Below the pieces are notes generated by a model. That model was not told where the DNA came from, did no database searches, and saw only the letters and a program-made list of their open reading frames with translations. Below, piece after piece: positions 36,405 through 46,102 of a stretch of DNA of 64,000 bases. The number at the start of each line of letters is the position of its first letter. Within the stretch, counting starts at the first letter, position 1. Source of the stretch: Planctomycetaceae bacterium. Its GTDB lineage: Bacteria > Planctomycetota > Planctomycetia > Planctomycetales > Planctomycetaceae. The stretch lies in NCBI GenBank assembly GCA_021732785.1, contig JAKFUG010000031.1:1-64000 (forward strand), given 5' to 3'. The position numbers and the translations under genes were made by a program.

Positions 36405-36514
36405 TTGCAAAGTGCAAACTGAAAATTGCAAAGTGCAAAATTGACCAGAGAGTCGTTCGTTGCCGTTTTCTGATTCAATTTGCAATTTTCAATTCTCAAT
36501 TTTCAATTTGCACT
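36405..36514. repeat. AT-rich inverted repeat upstream of glyA
   Basis: TTGCAAAGTGCAAACTGAAA, repeated in part, faces CAATTTTCAATTCTCAATTT at 36475-36514. The stretch is very AT-rich in a GC-rich setting and occupies most of the 279-base divergent spacer between the BRCT-MerR-TPR gene and glyA. It may carry promoters; none was clearly found. Confidence 0.6.
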
Positions 36515-36656
36515 CCTCTAATCTTTGCGGCCTTCGATACGTGTCGATCCCGGTGCAACTCGCGACTGGGATGGCTACAATAGTCATACACACTCGCCAT
36601 TATAGGGTGGGTGGTGCCTGAATGTCGCTCTGCCGCTTGCGAAGGAAATGCCGACC

Positions 36657-37898
36657 ATGTCCGCGCTCTCCGCGTTCGATCCCGCACTGTCCCACGCTAT
36701 TGACGAAGAGCGGGCCCGGCAACGCGACGGTCTCGAACTCATCGCTTCAGAAAACTATACCAGCGCGGCCGTGCTTGAAGCCGTCGGCACCGTCCTCACG
36801 AACAAATACGCCGAGGGGTATCCCGGTCGGCGGTATTACGGCGGCTGCGAATTTGTCGACAAAGTCGAGAATCTGGCACGGGATCGGGCCAAGCAACTCT
36901 TCGGTGCAGAACACGTTAACGTGCAGCCGCACGCGGGGTCGCAGGCGAACATGTCGGTCTACATGTCGGTGCTGCAACCGGGCGATGCTTTTCTGGCGAT
37001 GGACCTCGCCCACGGCGGCCACCTCACCCACGGCATGAGCCTGAATTTCAGCGGCCAACTCTACCGCCCGGTCCATTACGGCGTGCGGCAGAGTGATCAC
37101 CGTATTGATTTCGATCAGGTCGCACGGTTGGCGCGGGAACATCGCCCCAAGTTGATTGTCGCCGGGGCAAGTGCCTATCCTCGTGAGATTGATCACGCGA
37201 AATTTGCAGAAATCGCGAAGGAAGTCGGTGCCTTGCTGATGGTCGACATGGCCCACTATGCGGGTCTGGTCGCCGCGGGAATTCACAACAGCCCGGTGCC
37301 GGTCGCCGATTTTGTCACGTCAACATCGCACAAAACACTGCGCGGCCCGCGATCGGGATTCGTGCTCTGCAAGGAAGCCCAGGCGAAGGGGATCGACAAA
37401 ACCGTCTTCCCCGGATTGCAGGGGGGGCCGCTGGTCCACGTGATTGCCGGCAAAGCGGTCTGCTTTCAGGAAGCGTTGCTGCCGTCGTTCAAAGACTATG
37501 CGAAGCAGATCGTCGCCAATGCGAAAGTGCTCGCTGAGACATTGATGGCCGGCGGGCTGAAACTCGCGAGCGGCGGAACCGATAATCACCTGATGCTTGC
37601 CGACGTGACCACCATCGGCCTCACCGGAAAGATCGGCGAGCAGACGCTCGATCGCGCTGGCATCACCGTCAACAAGAACATGATCCCGTACGATCCCCGC
37701 AAACCGCTCGACCCCAGCGGCGTCCGCCTCGGGACAGCGGCCCTCACCACGCGCGGTATGAAAGAAACCGAAATGCAGCGCGTGGGAGCGTGGATTCTCA
37801 CCGTCCTGAAACACGCCGATGACGCCACCGTGATCGAACGCACCCGCGGCGAGATCAAAGAATTCTGCCAGGCGTTTCCGGTGCCGGGGATTGGTTGA
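36657..37898 (+). CDS. glyA: serine hydroxymethyltransferase
   Basis: 413 residues from the ATG at 36657. The AAGGAA at 36638 is well spaced for this start, while the ATG at 36648 would sit too close to it. The enzyme converts serine and tetrahydrofolate to glycine and methylene-tetrahydrofolate with PLP in the cytoplasm. Visible motifs are [49 protein letters not shown] and the PLP-lysine motif [15 protein letters not shown]. The length agrees with bacterial GlyA. The inverted repeat at 37927 is its probable terminator. Confidence 0.97.
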   Translation: MSALSAFDPALSHAIDEERARQRDGLELIASENYTSAAVLEAVGTVLTNKYAEGYPGRRYYGGCEFVDKVENLARDRAKQLFGAEHVNVQPHAGSQANMSVYMSVLQPGDAFLAMDLAHGGHLTHGMSLNFSGQLYRPVHYGVRQSDHRIDFDQVARLAREHRPKLIVAGASAYPREIDHAKFAEIAKEVGALLMVDMAHYAGLVAAGIHNSPVPVADFVTSTSHKTLRGPRSGFVLCKEAQAKGIDKTVFPGLQGGPLVHVIAGKAVCFQEALLPSFKDYAKQIVANAKVLAETLMAGGLKLASGGTDNHLMLADVTTIGLTGKIGEQTLDRAGITVNKNMIPYDPRKPLDPSGVRLGTAALTTRGMKETEMQRVGAWILTVLKHADDATVIERTRGEIKEFCQAFPVPGIG

Positions 37899-37926
37899 GA
37901 CCGGACAAGCCGACGCGGTCGATTCA

Positions 37927-37988
37927 TGAGCGGCACGGCGCTAGCCGCCGGTTCCGTGCAAAACCGGCGGCTAGCGCCGTGCCGCTCA
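37927..37988. repeat. perfect 26-bp inverted repeat, TGAGCGGCACGGCG family
   Basis: Arms 37927-37952 and 37963-37988 pair without mismatch around a 10-base loop, between the convergent stops of glyA and the small gene at 37997. The arms equal those of 22358-22424 except for one base. Confidence 0.92.
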
Positions 37989-37996
37989 GAGGACGA

Positions 37997-38278
37997 TTAC
38001 TCGCCGCCGATTTGCTGACGGAGTTCGTCGCGTTCTTTGCGGGTGACTTCCAGATCGAACATCAGGTACTTGATGTCCAATCGCAACTGCGATAACGCTT
38101 CCTGAACGAGCGCGAGAATGCGGCGACGGCGGCGGATCGCGTCCACCACTTTGCCGTACGCTTCTTCTAATTCCACACTGCGACCGCCCGACAGTCTGGC
38201 GATTTTCTCGCCCAGTTCGGCGAGTTCACGCGGCATGTCTTCGAGGTCATTTTCGGGAAGGCGGGAATTGGGGAGCAT
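37997..38278 (-). CDS. small coiled-coil protein, conserved in planctomycetes by resemblance
   Basis: 93 residues, all helical. The middle reads VDAIRRRRRILALVQEALSQ, followed by LRLDIKYLMFDLEVTRKERD, which is unusually regular and matches a small protein I associate with planctomycetes. No membrane segment or zinc motif is present. A scaffold or DNA-adjacent role is possible because of the Arg cluster. The ATG at 38278 has no nearby family-like extension. Confidence 0.6.
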   Translation of the reverse strand: MLPNSRLPENDLEDMPRELAELGEKIARLSGGRSVELEEAYGKVVDAIRRRRRILALVQEALSQLRLDIKYLMFDLEVTRKERDELRQQIGGE

Positions 38279-38638
38279 GCCCGTGGTGTCCGAAAGTCGT
38301 GTTCTGCGTCTTCAGTCATTCTGAGCACGACGGGGAGCACAATACAAGGGATTGCCGGAAACCAATAAGTGGACAGGAGTTACGAAGCCAATACAGGCTT
38401 ATGACGATTCTGCGGGCGACTTCAGCAGCCGTGCAAGTGATCTAGCAGACCCACGCCAACTCTCGTACAATCCACGAGTTAGGAAAACGGGACTGCGATG
38501 CTGATGGCTTTCTGCTGCGTCCGACAGCCGTACTTCGCAAATTGAAGTTTGTTAACCGTATTTCAGAAAAATCTCCAAGTCGCCCGACAAGAAGTTCCGG
38601 TGGCGGGGAATTCAGTGAGTTTTTCGGCTTCAGGGACG
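38279..38638. other. 360-base spacer, no gene seen
   Basis: It separates the small minus-strand gene from the large plus-strand secreted-protein gene. A frame open from 38549 continues into the next gene but lacks a credible start before 38639. No strong promoter or hairpin was seen. Confidence 0.5.
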
Positions 38639-41548
38639 ATGCCGACGGAATCGATTCTAGCGTGCCGCGGAGAACGACTCGGCTGGTTAGCCGCGGTCGC
38701 GTTCGTCTTTATACCCGGCTCGCTTCCTGCCGCGGATCCGTTTCATGAACCGTTCGATGCCGCGGTAACGTCGTGGAAATGGAGCGATCCGGCCGGAGCG
38801 GTCCGAATCGTTCAACACGCACGGCAACGTGAACGGGGCTTACACGACGGGGCCGAACAGATCCGAATGATCGGCCGCACGGAAGGGACGCACGTTCGCT
38901 TCAATCACGCCACAACCCGGGCCCGTGTCTTCGAAGAATTGACGGCTAGCGTCCTCATTCGCTCGGATCAGCCGGGCTGGGCATTGGGAGTCGTGATTGT
39001 CCTGCCGAACGTGATCGATCCAGAGACGCAGAATCCACTGGAAATTGAACTCGCGGGAGACGTCTACAGTGCGGCCAACGTCGGCAAATGGCAACGATTA
39101 CAAGTCCAGACTCTCGACAGCCAGGTTCAGCAGCACATCATCCACCAGCGGGCTCGTCTGCGCAGCGCCTTTGAGCCGGGCGAAATGTATGTCGATCGCC
39201 TGGTGCTGGGCTGCTCTTTACCGAATCGTGAATGCGAAGTTCTGACCGATGATCTTCGCCTCAGCCCGATTGTGACGCCGTCGAGTGTCCAACCGGCAGC
39301 CGCGGTGACGTACTCCAGTGGTCCCGCCGTTCCCAATGTCTCGTTTCGGCTGGATCGCCTGCAGGTTGATGGCCGGCCGTTTTTTCCCCGGTTAGTGCGG
39401 CACCAGAAAGAGTCGGCGGAAGAACTCGCGACCGCCGGTTTCAATACCGTCTGGATTGCTGATTACGCCGACGCCTCGACACTGGCCGCGTTGCGAAAAC
39501 ACCAGCTCTGGGCGGCGGCGACACCACCACAACCGCTGGCGGAATCCGGCGATGCTTTGAGTTCCCGCACCGCCGGTCTGATTCCGTTTACCCCCACTAA
39601 TGACGCCGTTCTCTGCTGGATGCTCGGGACGCGTGTGGAAGGCAACGAACGGAGTCGATTGGTCCATTGGATCGAGCAAGTCGAAATGGCAGACCGTCGC
39701 CGCAATCGCCCGATTGCCGTCGATGTTCTCGGGGAAGAGCGGTTGTTTTCGCGTGATGTCGGCTGGCTGGGTTCGTCCCGGCATCCCTTGCAGACGACCT
39801 TTTCCCTGACGGAATACCGCGACTGGCTCGCCGAACGAAAGTCCTTCGCGCGACCGGGGGCCTTTTGCTGGACGTGGATTCAAACGGAACCGTCCCCTCA
39901 ATTGCGCTCCGCTGGCCCCAGCGATGGGGATGTACCGATGCTGGAACCGGAGCAGATCCGGCTGCAAACCTACGCCGCGCTGGCTGCCGGTTGCCGCGGC
40001 CTTGGATTCTGGACGACAACGCCGATCAACGATCCTTCACCGGCAGCCCGGGAACGGGCACTGATCCTCCAGCAATTAAATCTCGAACTCGGCCTGATGG
40101 AACCGTGGCTGGCCACGTCGGGTCATGTCGAGCGCATCGCCTGCACGGCGATCACACCGTCTTCGACAAACCCGTCACGCGATGTTCCGATCGGACGCTC
40201 GCTTTCCAACAACCTCGAACGGGAAGGGCAGCTCCGGGCCCATTCGCAACAACAGCGACAGCACGAACACCTGTCGGAAGACCTCTCGGCCTACGTTTTG
40301 CGGACGGATTACGGCACGTTGGTCCTGCCCGTCTGGCTGGAACAACAATCTCAATTCGCTCCTGCTCAAGCGGCTGCCCAGGAGGTGGTGATCACCGTGC
40401 CCGGGGCGGGCCAAACCGCGACGGCGTGGGAAATCTCCACCACCGATGTGTCCTCGCTGCCCAGTACGCGCGTCGCTGGCGGACGCCGCATTACGCTGCC
40501 GCGGCTCGATCAGACTACCATGATCTGGTTGACGAATGAGCCGAAATGGAAAGACAGCCTCGTGGAACGGGTGCAGGCCATCAAAGCCAGCAGCGCTTTG
40601 GCAAGCGTCGAACTTGCACGCCTGAAATTTGACCGCGTCGCCAAAGTTCATGAAGCTCTGCAAACGCTCGCGCCGTCCATTCCCGATGGTCCGCAATTAT
40701 TGGGTCGTGCCCGGTTGCGACTAGAGCGTGCCGAGGCCACCTTGCGGGCGAAGGATTACCACACCGCGCGATTGAATGCCTGCGAAACAATGCAGAGCCT
40801 GCGGATTCTCCAGCGCGCCCACTGGGAGGAAGCCGTTCGAACGCTGACGTCCCCGGTGAGTTCGCCCTATACCTTCTGCTTCCAGACATTGCCGCAGCAC
40901 TGGAAACTCGTCGCCGATTTTGGCCGCAGCCGCTCGCGCGATTCCCGCAATCTGCTTCCCTCCGGTGAGTTTGAGGATCTGGATACACTCATCGCCGAAG
41001 GCTGGAAGAATGAGCAAAATGTCCCGGACGAACTGCGGGCGAAAGCGGAATTGTTCCCGTCCGGGCGATCCAGCCGGTACGCGCTGCGGCTGGCGTGCGA
41101 ACCCGCGGCCGGGATCACGCCCCCACGTTATCTGGAACGGGCGGCTGTCACACTGACCACCCCAGCCATATCCGCTCGGGCTGGCCAGGTTTTGCACATC
41201 AGCGGTTGGGTGAAAATTCGACAACCCATTACGGGACATCGCGATGGGTTGATGATCTACGACAACCTGCTAGGCAAACCGGGCGCGCTCCGGTTTCATG
41301 AGGCAACGTCGTGGACCAAGTTTGAACTGCTCCGGGAACCGCGGGAAAGTACCGATTTGACGCTCACATTTTCCCTCTGCGGGATGGGAGATGTACTGAT
41401 TGACGATTTGCGGATCGTCCCGCAAGATCGCTGGCTGGAAGGGGCGACACCCGCCGAATCTCCGCGGGTCGAACCGGCTTCCGGCACCCGATTGTTCGAC
41501 CGCTTGCCGAAATTGCCATCGTTTTCGCCGCCGCGCCGGCAACCGTAA
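38639..41548 (+). CDS. large secreted protein, possible glycosidase-like barrel
   Basis: 969 residues from the ATG at 38639 with CAGGGA just before; a start at 38549 adds a non-signal leader. The signal peptide is GERLGWLAAVAFVFIPGSLPAADP. Residues to about 230 are beta-rich and end with a jelly-roll-like set (VDRLVLGCSLPN). The centre has GFNTVWIADYADASTLAALR, HQLWAAATPPQPLA and LAAGCRGLGFWTTTP, a pattern of strands and helices like a TIM barrel of cellulase or beta-galactosidase type. The catalytic pair was not identified. A C-terminal domain at about 820-940 resembles a carbohydrate-binding module (VLHISGWVKIRQPI, GMGDVLIDDLRIVP). Substrate unknown. Confidence 0.6.
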   Translation: MPTESILACRGERLGWLAAVAFVFIPGSLPAADPFHEPFDAAVTSWKWSDPAGAVRIVQHARQRERGLHDGAEQIRMIGRTEGTHVRFNHATTRARVFEELTASVLIRSDQPGWALGVVIVLPNVIDPETQNPLEIELAGDVYSAANVGKWQRLQVQTLDSQVQQHIIHQRARLRSAFEPGEMYVDRLVLGCSLPNRECEVLTDDLRLSPIVTPSSVQPAAAVTYSSGPAVPNVSFRLDRLQVDGRPFFPRLVRHQKESAEELATAGFNTVWIADYADASTLAALRKHQLWAAATPPQPLAESGDALSSRTAGLIPFTPTNDAVLCWMLGTRVEGNERSRLVHWIEQVEMADRRRNRPIAVDVLGEERLFSRDVGWLGSSRHPLQTTFSLTEYRDWLAERKSFARPGAFCWTWIQTEPSPQLRSAGPSDGDVPMLEPEQIRLQTYAALAAGCRGLGFWTTTPINDPSPAARERALILQQLNLELGLMEPWLATSGHVERIACTAITPSSTNPSRDVPIGRSLSNNLEREGQLRAHSQQQRQHEHLSEDLSAYVLRTDYGTLVLPVWLEQQSQFAPAQAAAQEVVITVPGAGQTATAWEISTTDVSSLPSTRVAGGRRITLPRLDQTTMIWLTNEPKWKDSLVERVQAIKASSALASVELARLKFDRVAKVHEALQTLAPSIPDGPQLLGRARLRLERAEATLRAKDYHTARLNACETMQSLRILQRAHWEEAVRTLTSPVSSPYTFCFQTLPQHWKLVADFGRSRSRDSRNLLPSGEFEDLDTLIAEGWKNEQNVPDELRAKAELFPSGRSSRYALRLACEPAAGITPPRYLERAAVTLTTPAISARAGQVLHISGWVKIRQPITGHRDGLMIYDNLLGKPGALRFHEATSWTKFELLREPRESTDLTLTFSLCGMGDVLIDDLRIVPQDRWLEGATPAESPRVEPASGTRLFDRLPKLPSFSPPRRQP

Positions 41549-41583
41549 TTCGCATCGCTGCGCAGCTTTGATAGTCTGACTCA

Positions 41584-41958
41584 ATGTGCGATCCACCTGA
41601 TCCATTCCCACCGCCCCAAACAATCGACACTCAAGAGGAGTGGAACTCGTTACGGACGAGTTTTTTACCCGGAACTGCCGTTAGCGGAATCGTGGTTTCT
41701 CGCCACCATTTCGGCGTGTTCGTCCAAGTCGACGAATTACCCGGCGTGACCGCATTATTAGAGATATTTTGTTTTGCCATCTTGGAATGCGATCCGTTAC
41801 ATCGTATCCAATTCTGGAACGATTTCCCGCAACAGGGCGCCCCGATCGAAGCTCGCATCCTTTGGTGGCATCGACAGCCGACATCGGCGGTGCTTTTCAC
41901 GCAACTGACTCGACACGATTGGAGCGATCTTTGCAGCCGAACTCTGGATGATCTGTAA
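41584..41958 (+). CDS. S1-domain-like protein
   Basis: 124 residues. The segment GTAVSGIVVSRHHFGVFVQV followed by DELPGVTALLEI and a second strand group has the G-x-V-x-x-x-x-x-F-G-x-F-V rhythm of an S1 RNA-binding domain. The flanks are short. It is 35 bases after the large secreted protein and about 170 before rpmF. A role in RNA binding is inferred only from the fold. Confidence 0.6.
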   Translation: MCDPPDPFPPPQTIDTQEEWNSLRTSFLPGTAVSGIVVSRHHFGVFVQVDELPGVTALLEIFCFAILECDPLHRIQFWNDFPQQGAPIEARILWWHRQPTSAVLFTQLTRHDWSDLCSRTLDDL

Positions 41959-41983
41959 AAGAGTAGATTCGCGATTTTACCGC

Positions 41984-42000
41984 CTGCAAAGCGGCAAGCG
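41984..42000. repeat. single arm of the CTGCAAAGCGGCAAGCG repeat
   Basis: Matches the arms of the inverted repeat at 29601-29677 exactly over 17 bases, but no partner is found downstream. It lies just after the S1-like gene. Confidence 0.65.
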
Positions 42001-42128
42001 GGACATGCTTGACACTCTTTCCCCGTGTGCCGTAGACTTTGGTCCTTGTGAAATGGACTGTGAACGGGCGTTCGCCGAGGGTGGTGCGCCGTCGCTGCCC
42101 GCGTGTTTGCCTTGTCAGTGAGTGAATC

Positions 42129-42308
42129 ATGGCCGTACCGAAGCGTCGTCAATCCAAAGCCCGTTCGGCGAAACGCCGTAGCCATAACGCTTTGAAAGCG
42201 ATCCAACTGGCGAATTGTCCGCAGTGTCAGACGCGCGTGCCGACCCATCTGGTCTGCCCCGTCTGTGGGTACTATCAGGGTCGGACCCTCGTCGAAACTG
42301 AGGAATAA
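42129..42308 (+). CDS. rpmF: 50S ribosomal protein L32
   Basis: 59 residues. The opening MAVPKRRQSKARSAKRRSHN and the zinc-ribbon cysteines NCPQC and VCPVCGYYQGR are those of L32, a small component of the large ribosomal subunit. It precedes plsX by six bases, an arrangement widely conserved in bacteria. Confidence 0.97.
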   Translation: MAVPKRRQSKARSAKRRSHNALKAIQLANCPQCQTRVPTHLVCPVCGYYQGRTLVETEE

Positions 42309-42314
42309 TTTCGA

Positions 42315-43325
42315 ATGCGGATCGCACTGGACGCGATGGGCGGGGACTTTGGCCCCGGCCCGAATGTCGACGGAGCGATCGCCGCCCTGAAAGAGAATCC
42401 GGGACTGGAAGTGGTGCTCGTCGGCGACATTCGTGCCGTCGAGCCGCTGGTGTCTCAATCCGGGTACTCAGGGGAGCGGCTGGAGCTGCGCGGCGCTGAC
42501 GGCTTTGTCTCCATGGAAGAGAAGCCGACGGAAGCGCTGCGCAAAAAGCCCAACTGTTCGATCGTCGTCTGCTGGCAATTGATGGCGGCGAAAGAAGTGG
42601 ATGCCGTCGTCAGCGCCGGGCACACCGGTGCGGTGGTCGCTGCGGGCTTGCGGACGCGGCTCTTCCTGAAACACGTCAAACGCCCCGGCATTGCTGTCGC
42701 CATGCCCACGCTCACCGGCAAAGCCGTGCTGATGGACGTCGGCGCGAACCCCGCCGCCCGCCCCGAACACCTGCTGCAATACGGCGTGATGGGTTCAATC
42801 TACGCTCGAGAAATCTTGCGGATTCCCAACCCGCGCGTCGGACTGATGAACATCGGCAGCGAAGACGGCAAGGGCAACGATCTCGTCCGCGACACGCAGG
42901 CGCTGTTCGACCATTGCCGCTTCCGCGATCGCTACATCGGCAACATCGAAGGCCGCGATCTTTATCAGGGCACTAGCGATGTGGTGATCTGCGAAGGCTT
43001 CGTCGGCAACGTCCTGCTGAAGGCCGCCGAAGGGATGGCCGACATGATGATGCGGACCATTTCCCAGGAAGTCTTTGCGAATCTGCAAACCGAGAAACAT
43101 CTCGCTGAAAAAGCCTTTGGGAATCTCAAGAAGCGGTACGAATACCACGAGTCCGGTGGAGCACCGCTGCTGGGCGTCGACGGCATCTGCATCATCTGCC
43201 ACGGTTCGAGTAATTCGCGTTCGATCTACAATGCGCTCCGCGTGGCGACAACGCACCACGACCGCCGCTTGAATCAGCAGATCGTCGAAGAACTGGAACG
43301 CGAGGAAGCCCCCGTCACGGCGTGA
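42315..43325 (+). CDS. plsX: phosphate acyltransferase PlsX
   Basis: 336 residues. It makes acyl phosphate from acyl-ACP, the first step of PlsX/PlsY phospholipid synthesis, at the membrane face. Motifs are IALDAMGGDFGPGPNVDGA, VDAVVSAGHTGAVVAAG, MPTLTGKAVLMDVGANPA, NIGSEDGKGND and VICEGFVGNVLLKAAEG. It follows rpmF by six bases and starts a run of fatty acid genes on one strand. Confidence 0.96.
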   Translation: MRIALDAMGGDFGPGPNVDGAIAALKENPGLEVVLVGDIRAVEPLVSQSGYSGERLELRGADGFVSMEEKPTEALRKKPNCSIVVCWQLMAAKEVDAVVSAGHTGAVVAAGLRTRLFLKHVKRPGIAVAMPTLTGKAVLMDVGANPAARPEHLLQYGVMGSIYAREILRIPNPRVGLMNIGSEDGKGNDLVRDTQALFDHCRFRDRYIGNIEGRDLYQGTSDVVICEGFVGNVLLKAAEGMADMMMRTISQEVFANLQTEKHLAEKAFGNLKKRYEYHESGGAPLLGVDGICIICHGSSNSRSIYNALRVATTHHDRRLNQQIVEELEREEAPVTA

Positions 43326-43337
43326 TCACCAATCGCC

Positions 43338-43421
43338 GTGTGCCACTGGCTCTGCCAGTGCTCTTATGATGATTTCGTAAGCCAAACCAATCTTAAGACA
43401 TTGGCAGAGCCAGTGGCACAC
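43338..43421. repeat. inverted repeat GTGTGCCACTGGC between plsX and fabD
   Basis: Arms 43338-43357 and 43402-43421 pair over 20 bases, perfectly. The first arm contains CACTGGC...GCCAGTG, a nested hairpin. The head GTGTGCCAC is shared with the elements at 35061 and 46103, but the rest differs. It lies between co-directional genes. Confidence 0.85.
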
Positions 43422-43478
43422 AAGTTACGACAAGCTGCCAGCCTCACAATGCGGCGGCATCTTTCTGAAAGCGGCCAC

Positions 43479-44387
43479 ATGACTCAAACCGCGTTTTTGT
43501 TTCCGGGGCAGGGGGCTCAATTCGTCGGCATGGGCCGCGGCGTGGTCGAGAAAAGCCCCGCCGCCGCCCGATTATTCGACGAAGCCAACGCCATCCTCGG
43601 CTATGACCTCAAATCGCTGTGCTTCGATGGACCGGCCGAACGCCTCGACACGACCGCCGTCAGCCAACCCGCGCTGTATGTATGCAGTCTCGCCGCTGTC
43701 GCGATGTTGCGCGAGCAATCCCCCGAGGTGGTCGAAAACTGCCGATTTGCGGCGGGCCTGAGTCTCGGCGAATACACGGCCCTCACGTTTGCCGGGGCGC
43801 TGTCATTCGCCGATGGCCTTAAAGTTGTCCGCGTTCGTGGTGAAGCCATGCAGGCCGCCGCGGAAGCCAATCCATCGGGTATGGTGAGTGCGCTGCTGCT
43901 CGATGGTCCGAAGGTCGAAAAAGTCTGCGCAGACGCACAATCTGCCGGTCGGCTGTGGATTGCCAATTATCTTTGCCCCGGCAACACCGTTCTCTCTGGG
44001 GAAAAACCGGCGTGTGCCCGCGCTGTGGAATTGATCACCGAAGCGGGTGGAAAACCGATCCCGCTCACCGTCGCCGGAGCATTTCACACGGCGTTGATGG
44101 AATCGGCCTGCTCGACACTCACCGCGGCCCTGGCATCGGTTCCGTTGCAGCCCCCGCGAATTCCCGTGGTGTCCAATGTTGATGCTCAACCGCACACCGA
44201 TCCGGAAAAAATCCGCGCGATTCTCGTCCGGCAGGTCACTCAGCCCGTTCGTTGGGAAGACTGCGTGCGGTGGCTGATGGGGCAGGGGGCCGATGCGTTC
44301 TACGAAGTCGGGCCGGGAAAAGTGCTGAAAGGCCTGCTGAAGCGTATCGACCGTAAAGTGGAGTGTACTTCGGTTGGCGAGGTGTAA
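43479..44387 (+). CDS. fabD: malonyl-CoA:ACP transacylase
   Basis: 302 residues from the ATG at 43479; the longer open frame to 43338 lies in the repeat. The enzyme moves malonyl from CoA to ACP. Motifs are FLFPGQGAQFVGMG, the nucleophile GLSLGEY (Ser95), the His of VAGAFHTALM and the closing YEVGPGKVLKGLLKRI. The length is normal. Normal order would put fabG next, but a 219-base spacer and acpP follow. Confidence 0.96.
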   Translation: MTQTAFLFPGQGAQFVGMGRGVVEKSPAAARLFDEANAILGYDLKSLCFDGPAERLDTTAVSQPALYVCSLAAVAMLREQSPEVVENCRFAAGLSLGEYTALTFAGALSFADGLKVVRVRGEAMQAAAEANPSGMVSALLLDGPKVEKVCADAQSAGRLWIANYLCPGNTVLSGEKPACARAVELITEAGGKPIPLTVAGAFHTALMESACSTLTAALASVPLQPPRIPVVSNVDAQPHTDPEKIRAILVRQVTQPVRWEDCVRWLMGQGADAFYEVGPGKVLKGLLKRIDRKVECTSVGEV

Positions 44388-44390
44388 TGA

Positions 44391-44452
44391 GATTTTGTGC
44401 GGAGTGACAGGGCGACGGGGCGGCAGTGATTCCGGGCAACCGGCGCAAAATC
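44391..44452. repeat. inverted repeat after fabD
   Basis: GATTTTGTGC (44391-44400) faces GCGCAAAATC (44443-44452), nine of ten bases pairing, with a long loop. No T-tract follows. It might slow transcription or stabilise the message before acpP. The rest of the spacer to 44606 shows nothing further apart from a GAGGAGT ribosome-binding site at 44594-44600. Confidence 0.5.
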
Positions 44453-44606
44453 TTAGGCTGAGGACGCCGTTGGCGTTTACACGGTTTTCAGGGCGCGTTA
44501 TACCTTCGGCGAACCTATCCCGGTCGTTGTAAGTAACACAGAGAGCAACGGCTACGAATGATTCGGGTCGAAAACTTACCGGATTGGGCTGCAGAGGAGT
44601 GCCAGC

Positions 44607-44846
44607 GTGTCGTCAGTGGAAGAAAAAGTCATCGGGATTGTTAGCGAACAGCTCAATGTCCCGAAAGAAGATATCAAGACTGAGAGCAAATTCGTCGACG
44701 ACTTAAAAGCCGACTCGCTCGACGTCGTCGAACTCGTGATGGAATTCGAAGATGAATTCGAAGTCACGATTCCGGACGAAGATTACGAAAAAATTCGTAC
44801 CGTCGGCGATGCCGTCAAGTACATCACGGAGAAGCAGGCCGGATGA
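44607..44846 (+). CDS. acpP: acyl carrier protein
   Basis: 79 residues from a GTG with GAGGAGT upstream. The phosphopantetheine site is Ser37 in [18 protein letters not shown]. The acidic helices [19 protein letters not shown] and [11 protein letters not shown] are typical. The stop overlaps the fabF start by four bases, so the two genes are coupled. Confidence 0.97.
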   Translation: MSSVEEKVIGIVSEQLNVPKEDIKTESKFVDDLKADSLDVVELVMEFEDEFEVTIPDEDYEKIRTVGDAVKYITEKQAG

Positions 44847-46084
44847 CCAGGCGTGTCGTCGTGACAGGGATGTCGGTCGTCACCGCTCTCGGGAATGATC
44901 TCGAAGAGTTCTGGGAGCGGTTGTGCGCCGGTAAAAGCGGCATCGGGCGGATTGAACGCTTCGATAGTGCCGACTTCAAAGTGCATTTCGGCGGCGAAGT
45001 CAAAGACTTCCACCCCGAGCAATTCATCGACCCGAAAGAATGCAAGCGGCTCGACCGCTTCTGCCAATTCGCGGTCGTTGCGGCCCAAAAAGCCGTCACG
45101 CACGCCGGGATTGATCTGATTCACCATCCCGACCCGTATCGTTGCGGCGTCGTCATCGGCAGCGGTATCGGCGGCTTGAACGAAATCGAATCGCAGCACG
45201 CGACGCTTTATGATCGTGGTCCCAGCCGCGTTTCACCGTTCATGATTCCCAAGCTGATCGTCAATGCGGCCAGCGGAAACGTGTCTGTGCGGTTCGGGCT
45301 GAAGGGTCCGAGCAGTGCGGTCGCCACGGCGTGTGCCTCCGGGAACAATGCCATCGGCGATGCGTTCCGGATGATCCAGACCGACATGGCCGACGTGATG
45401 ATTACCGGCGGCAGCGAAGCGGCTCTCACGCCGATGGGACTGTCCGGTTTCGCCCGCATGAATGCCCTGTCGACCCGCAACGAGTCACCGGAAACGGCGA
45501 GCCGTCCCTTCGACAAAGACCGCGATGGTTTCGTCCTCTCCGAAGGGGCGGGCGTTGTCGTCCTCGAAGAATACGAGCATGCCCGCAAACGCGGAGCGGT
45601 GATTCTCGGGGAAGTCCGCGGCTACGGCATGTCTTCCGATGGCAGCCACATGACGGCTCCCGATCCCACGGGTGCCGGTGCCGCACGGGCCATGCAAGCC
45701 GCGATTCGTGACGCCAAGCTGAATGCGACCAACATCAACTACATTAACGCGCACGGCACCAGCACTCCGCTGGGCGATAGAGCCGAAACCGCGGCGATGA
45801 AGCGCGTGTTCGAATCGCACGTGAAGTCGCTGTGCGTCTCGAGTACGAAGAGCCAGTTGGGACACTTGCTGGGGGCTTCCGGCGGCGTCGAATTCGTGAT
45901 TTCCGTCCTGGCGTTGATGAATCAGGTCGCCCCGCCAACGATCAACATCGAGAATCAGGATCCGGAGTGCGATCTCGATTACGTCGCCAACGAAGCCCGA
46001 CCGTTGACGATCAATCAGGTGCTCACGAACAGCTTCGGCTTTGGCGGCCACAACGCCTGCCTGGTCCTGGGACGAGCCGCTTAG
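44843..46084 (+). CDS. fabF: 3-oxoacyl-ACP synthase II
   Basis: 413 residues. The elongating ketosynthase of fatty acid synthesis. The catalytic Cys164 is in [13 protein letters not shown]; His in [14 protein letters not shown] and in [15 protein letters not shown] follow, together with the conserved Lys. FGFGGHN closes the C-terminus. It starts in the acpP stop. The next homologue at 46420 lacks these active-site residues. Confidence 0.96.
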   Translation: MTRRVVVTGMSVVTALGNDLEEFWERLCAGKSGIGRIERFDSADFKVHFGGEVKDFHPEQFIDPKECKRLDRFCQFAVVAAQKAVTHAGIDLIHHPDPYRCGVVIGSGIGGLNEIESQHATLYDRGPSRVSPFMIPKLIVNAASGNVSVRFGLKGPSSAVATACASGNNAIGDAFRMIQTDMADVMITGGSEAALTPMGLSGFARMNALSTRNESPETASRPFDKDRDGFVLSEGAGVVVLEEYEHARKRGAVILGEVRGYGMSSDGSHMTAPDPTGAGAARAMQAAIRDAKLNATNINYINAHGTSTPLGDRAETAAMKRVFESHVKSLCVSSTKSQLGHLLGASGGVEFVISVLALMNQVAPPTINIENQDPECDLDYVANEARPLTINQVLTNSFGFGGHNACLVLGRAA

Positions 46085-46102
46085 CAGCGTGTGGATTGAT
46101 TT

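Noticed and set aside
43338-43478. N-terminal extension of fabD
   Set aside because: It translates the inverted repeat 43338-43421; FabD proteins begin at the TQTAFLFPGQG motif.
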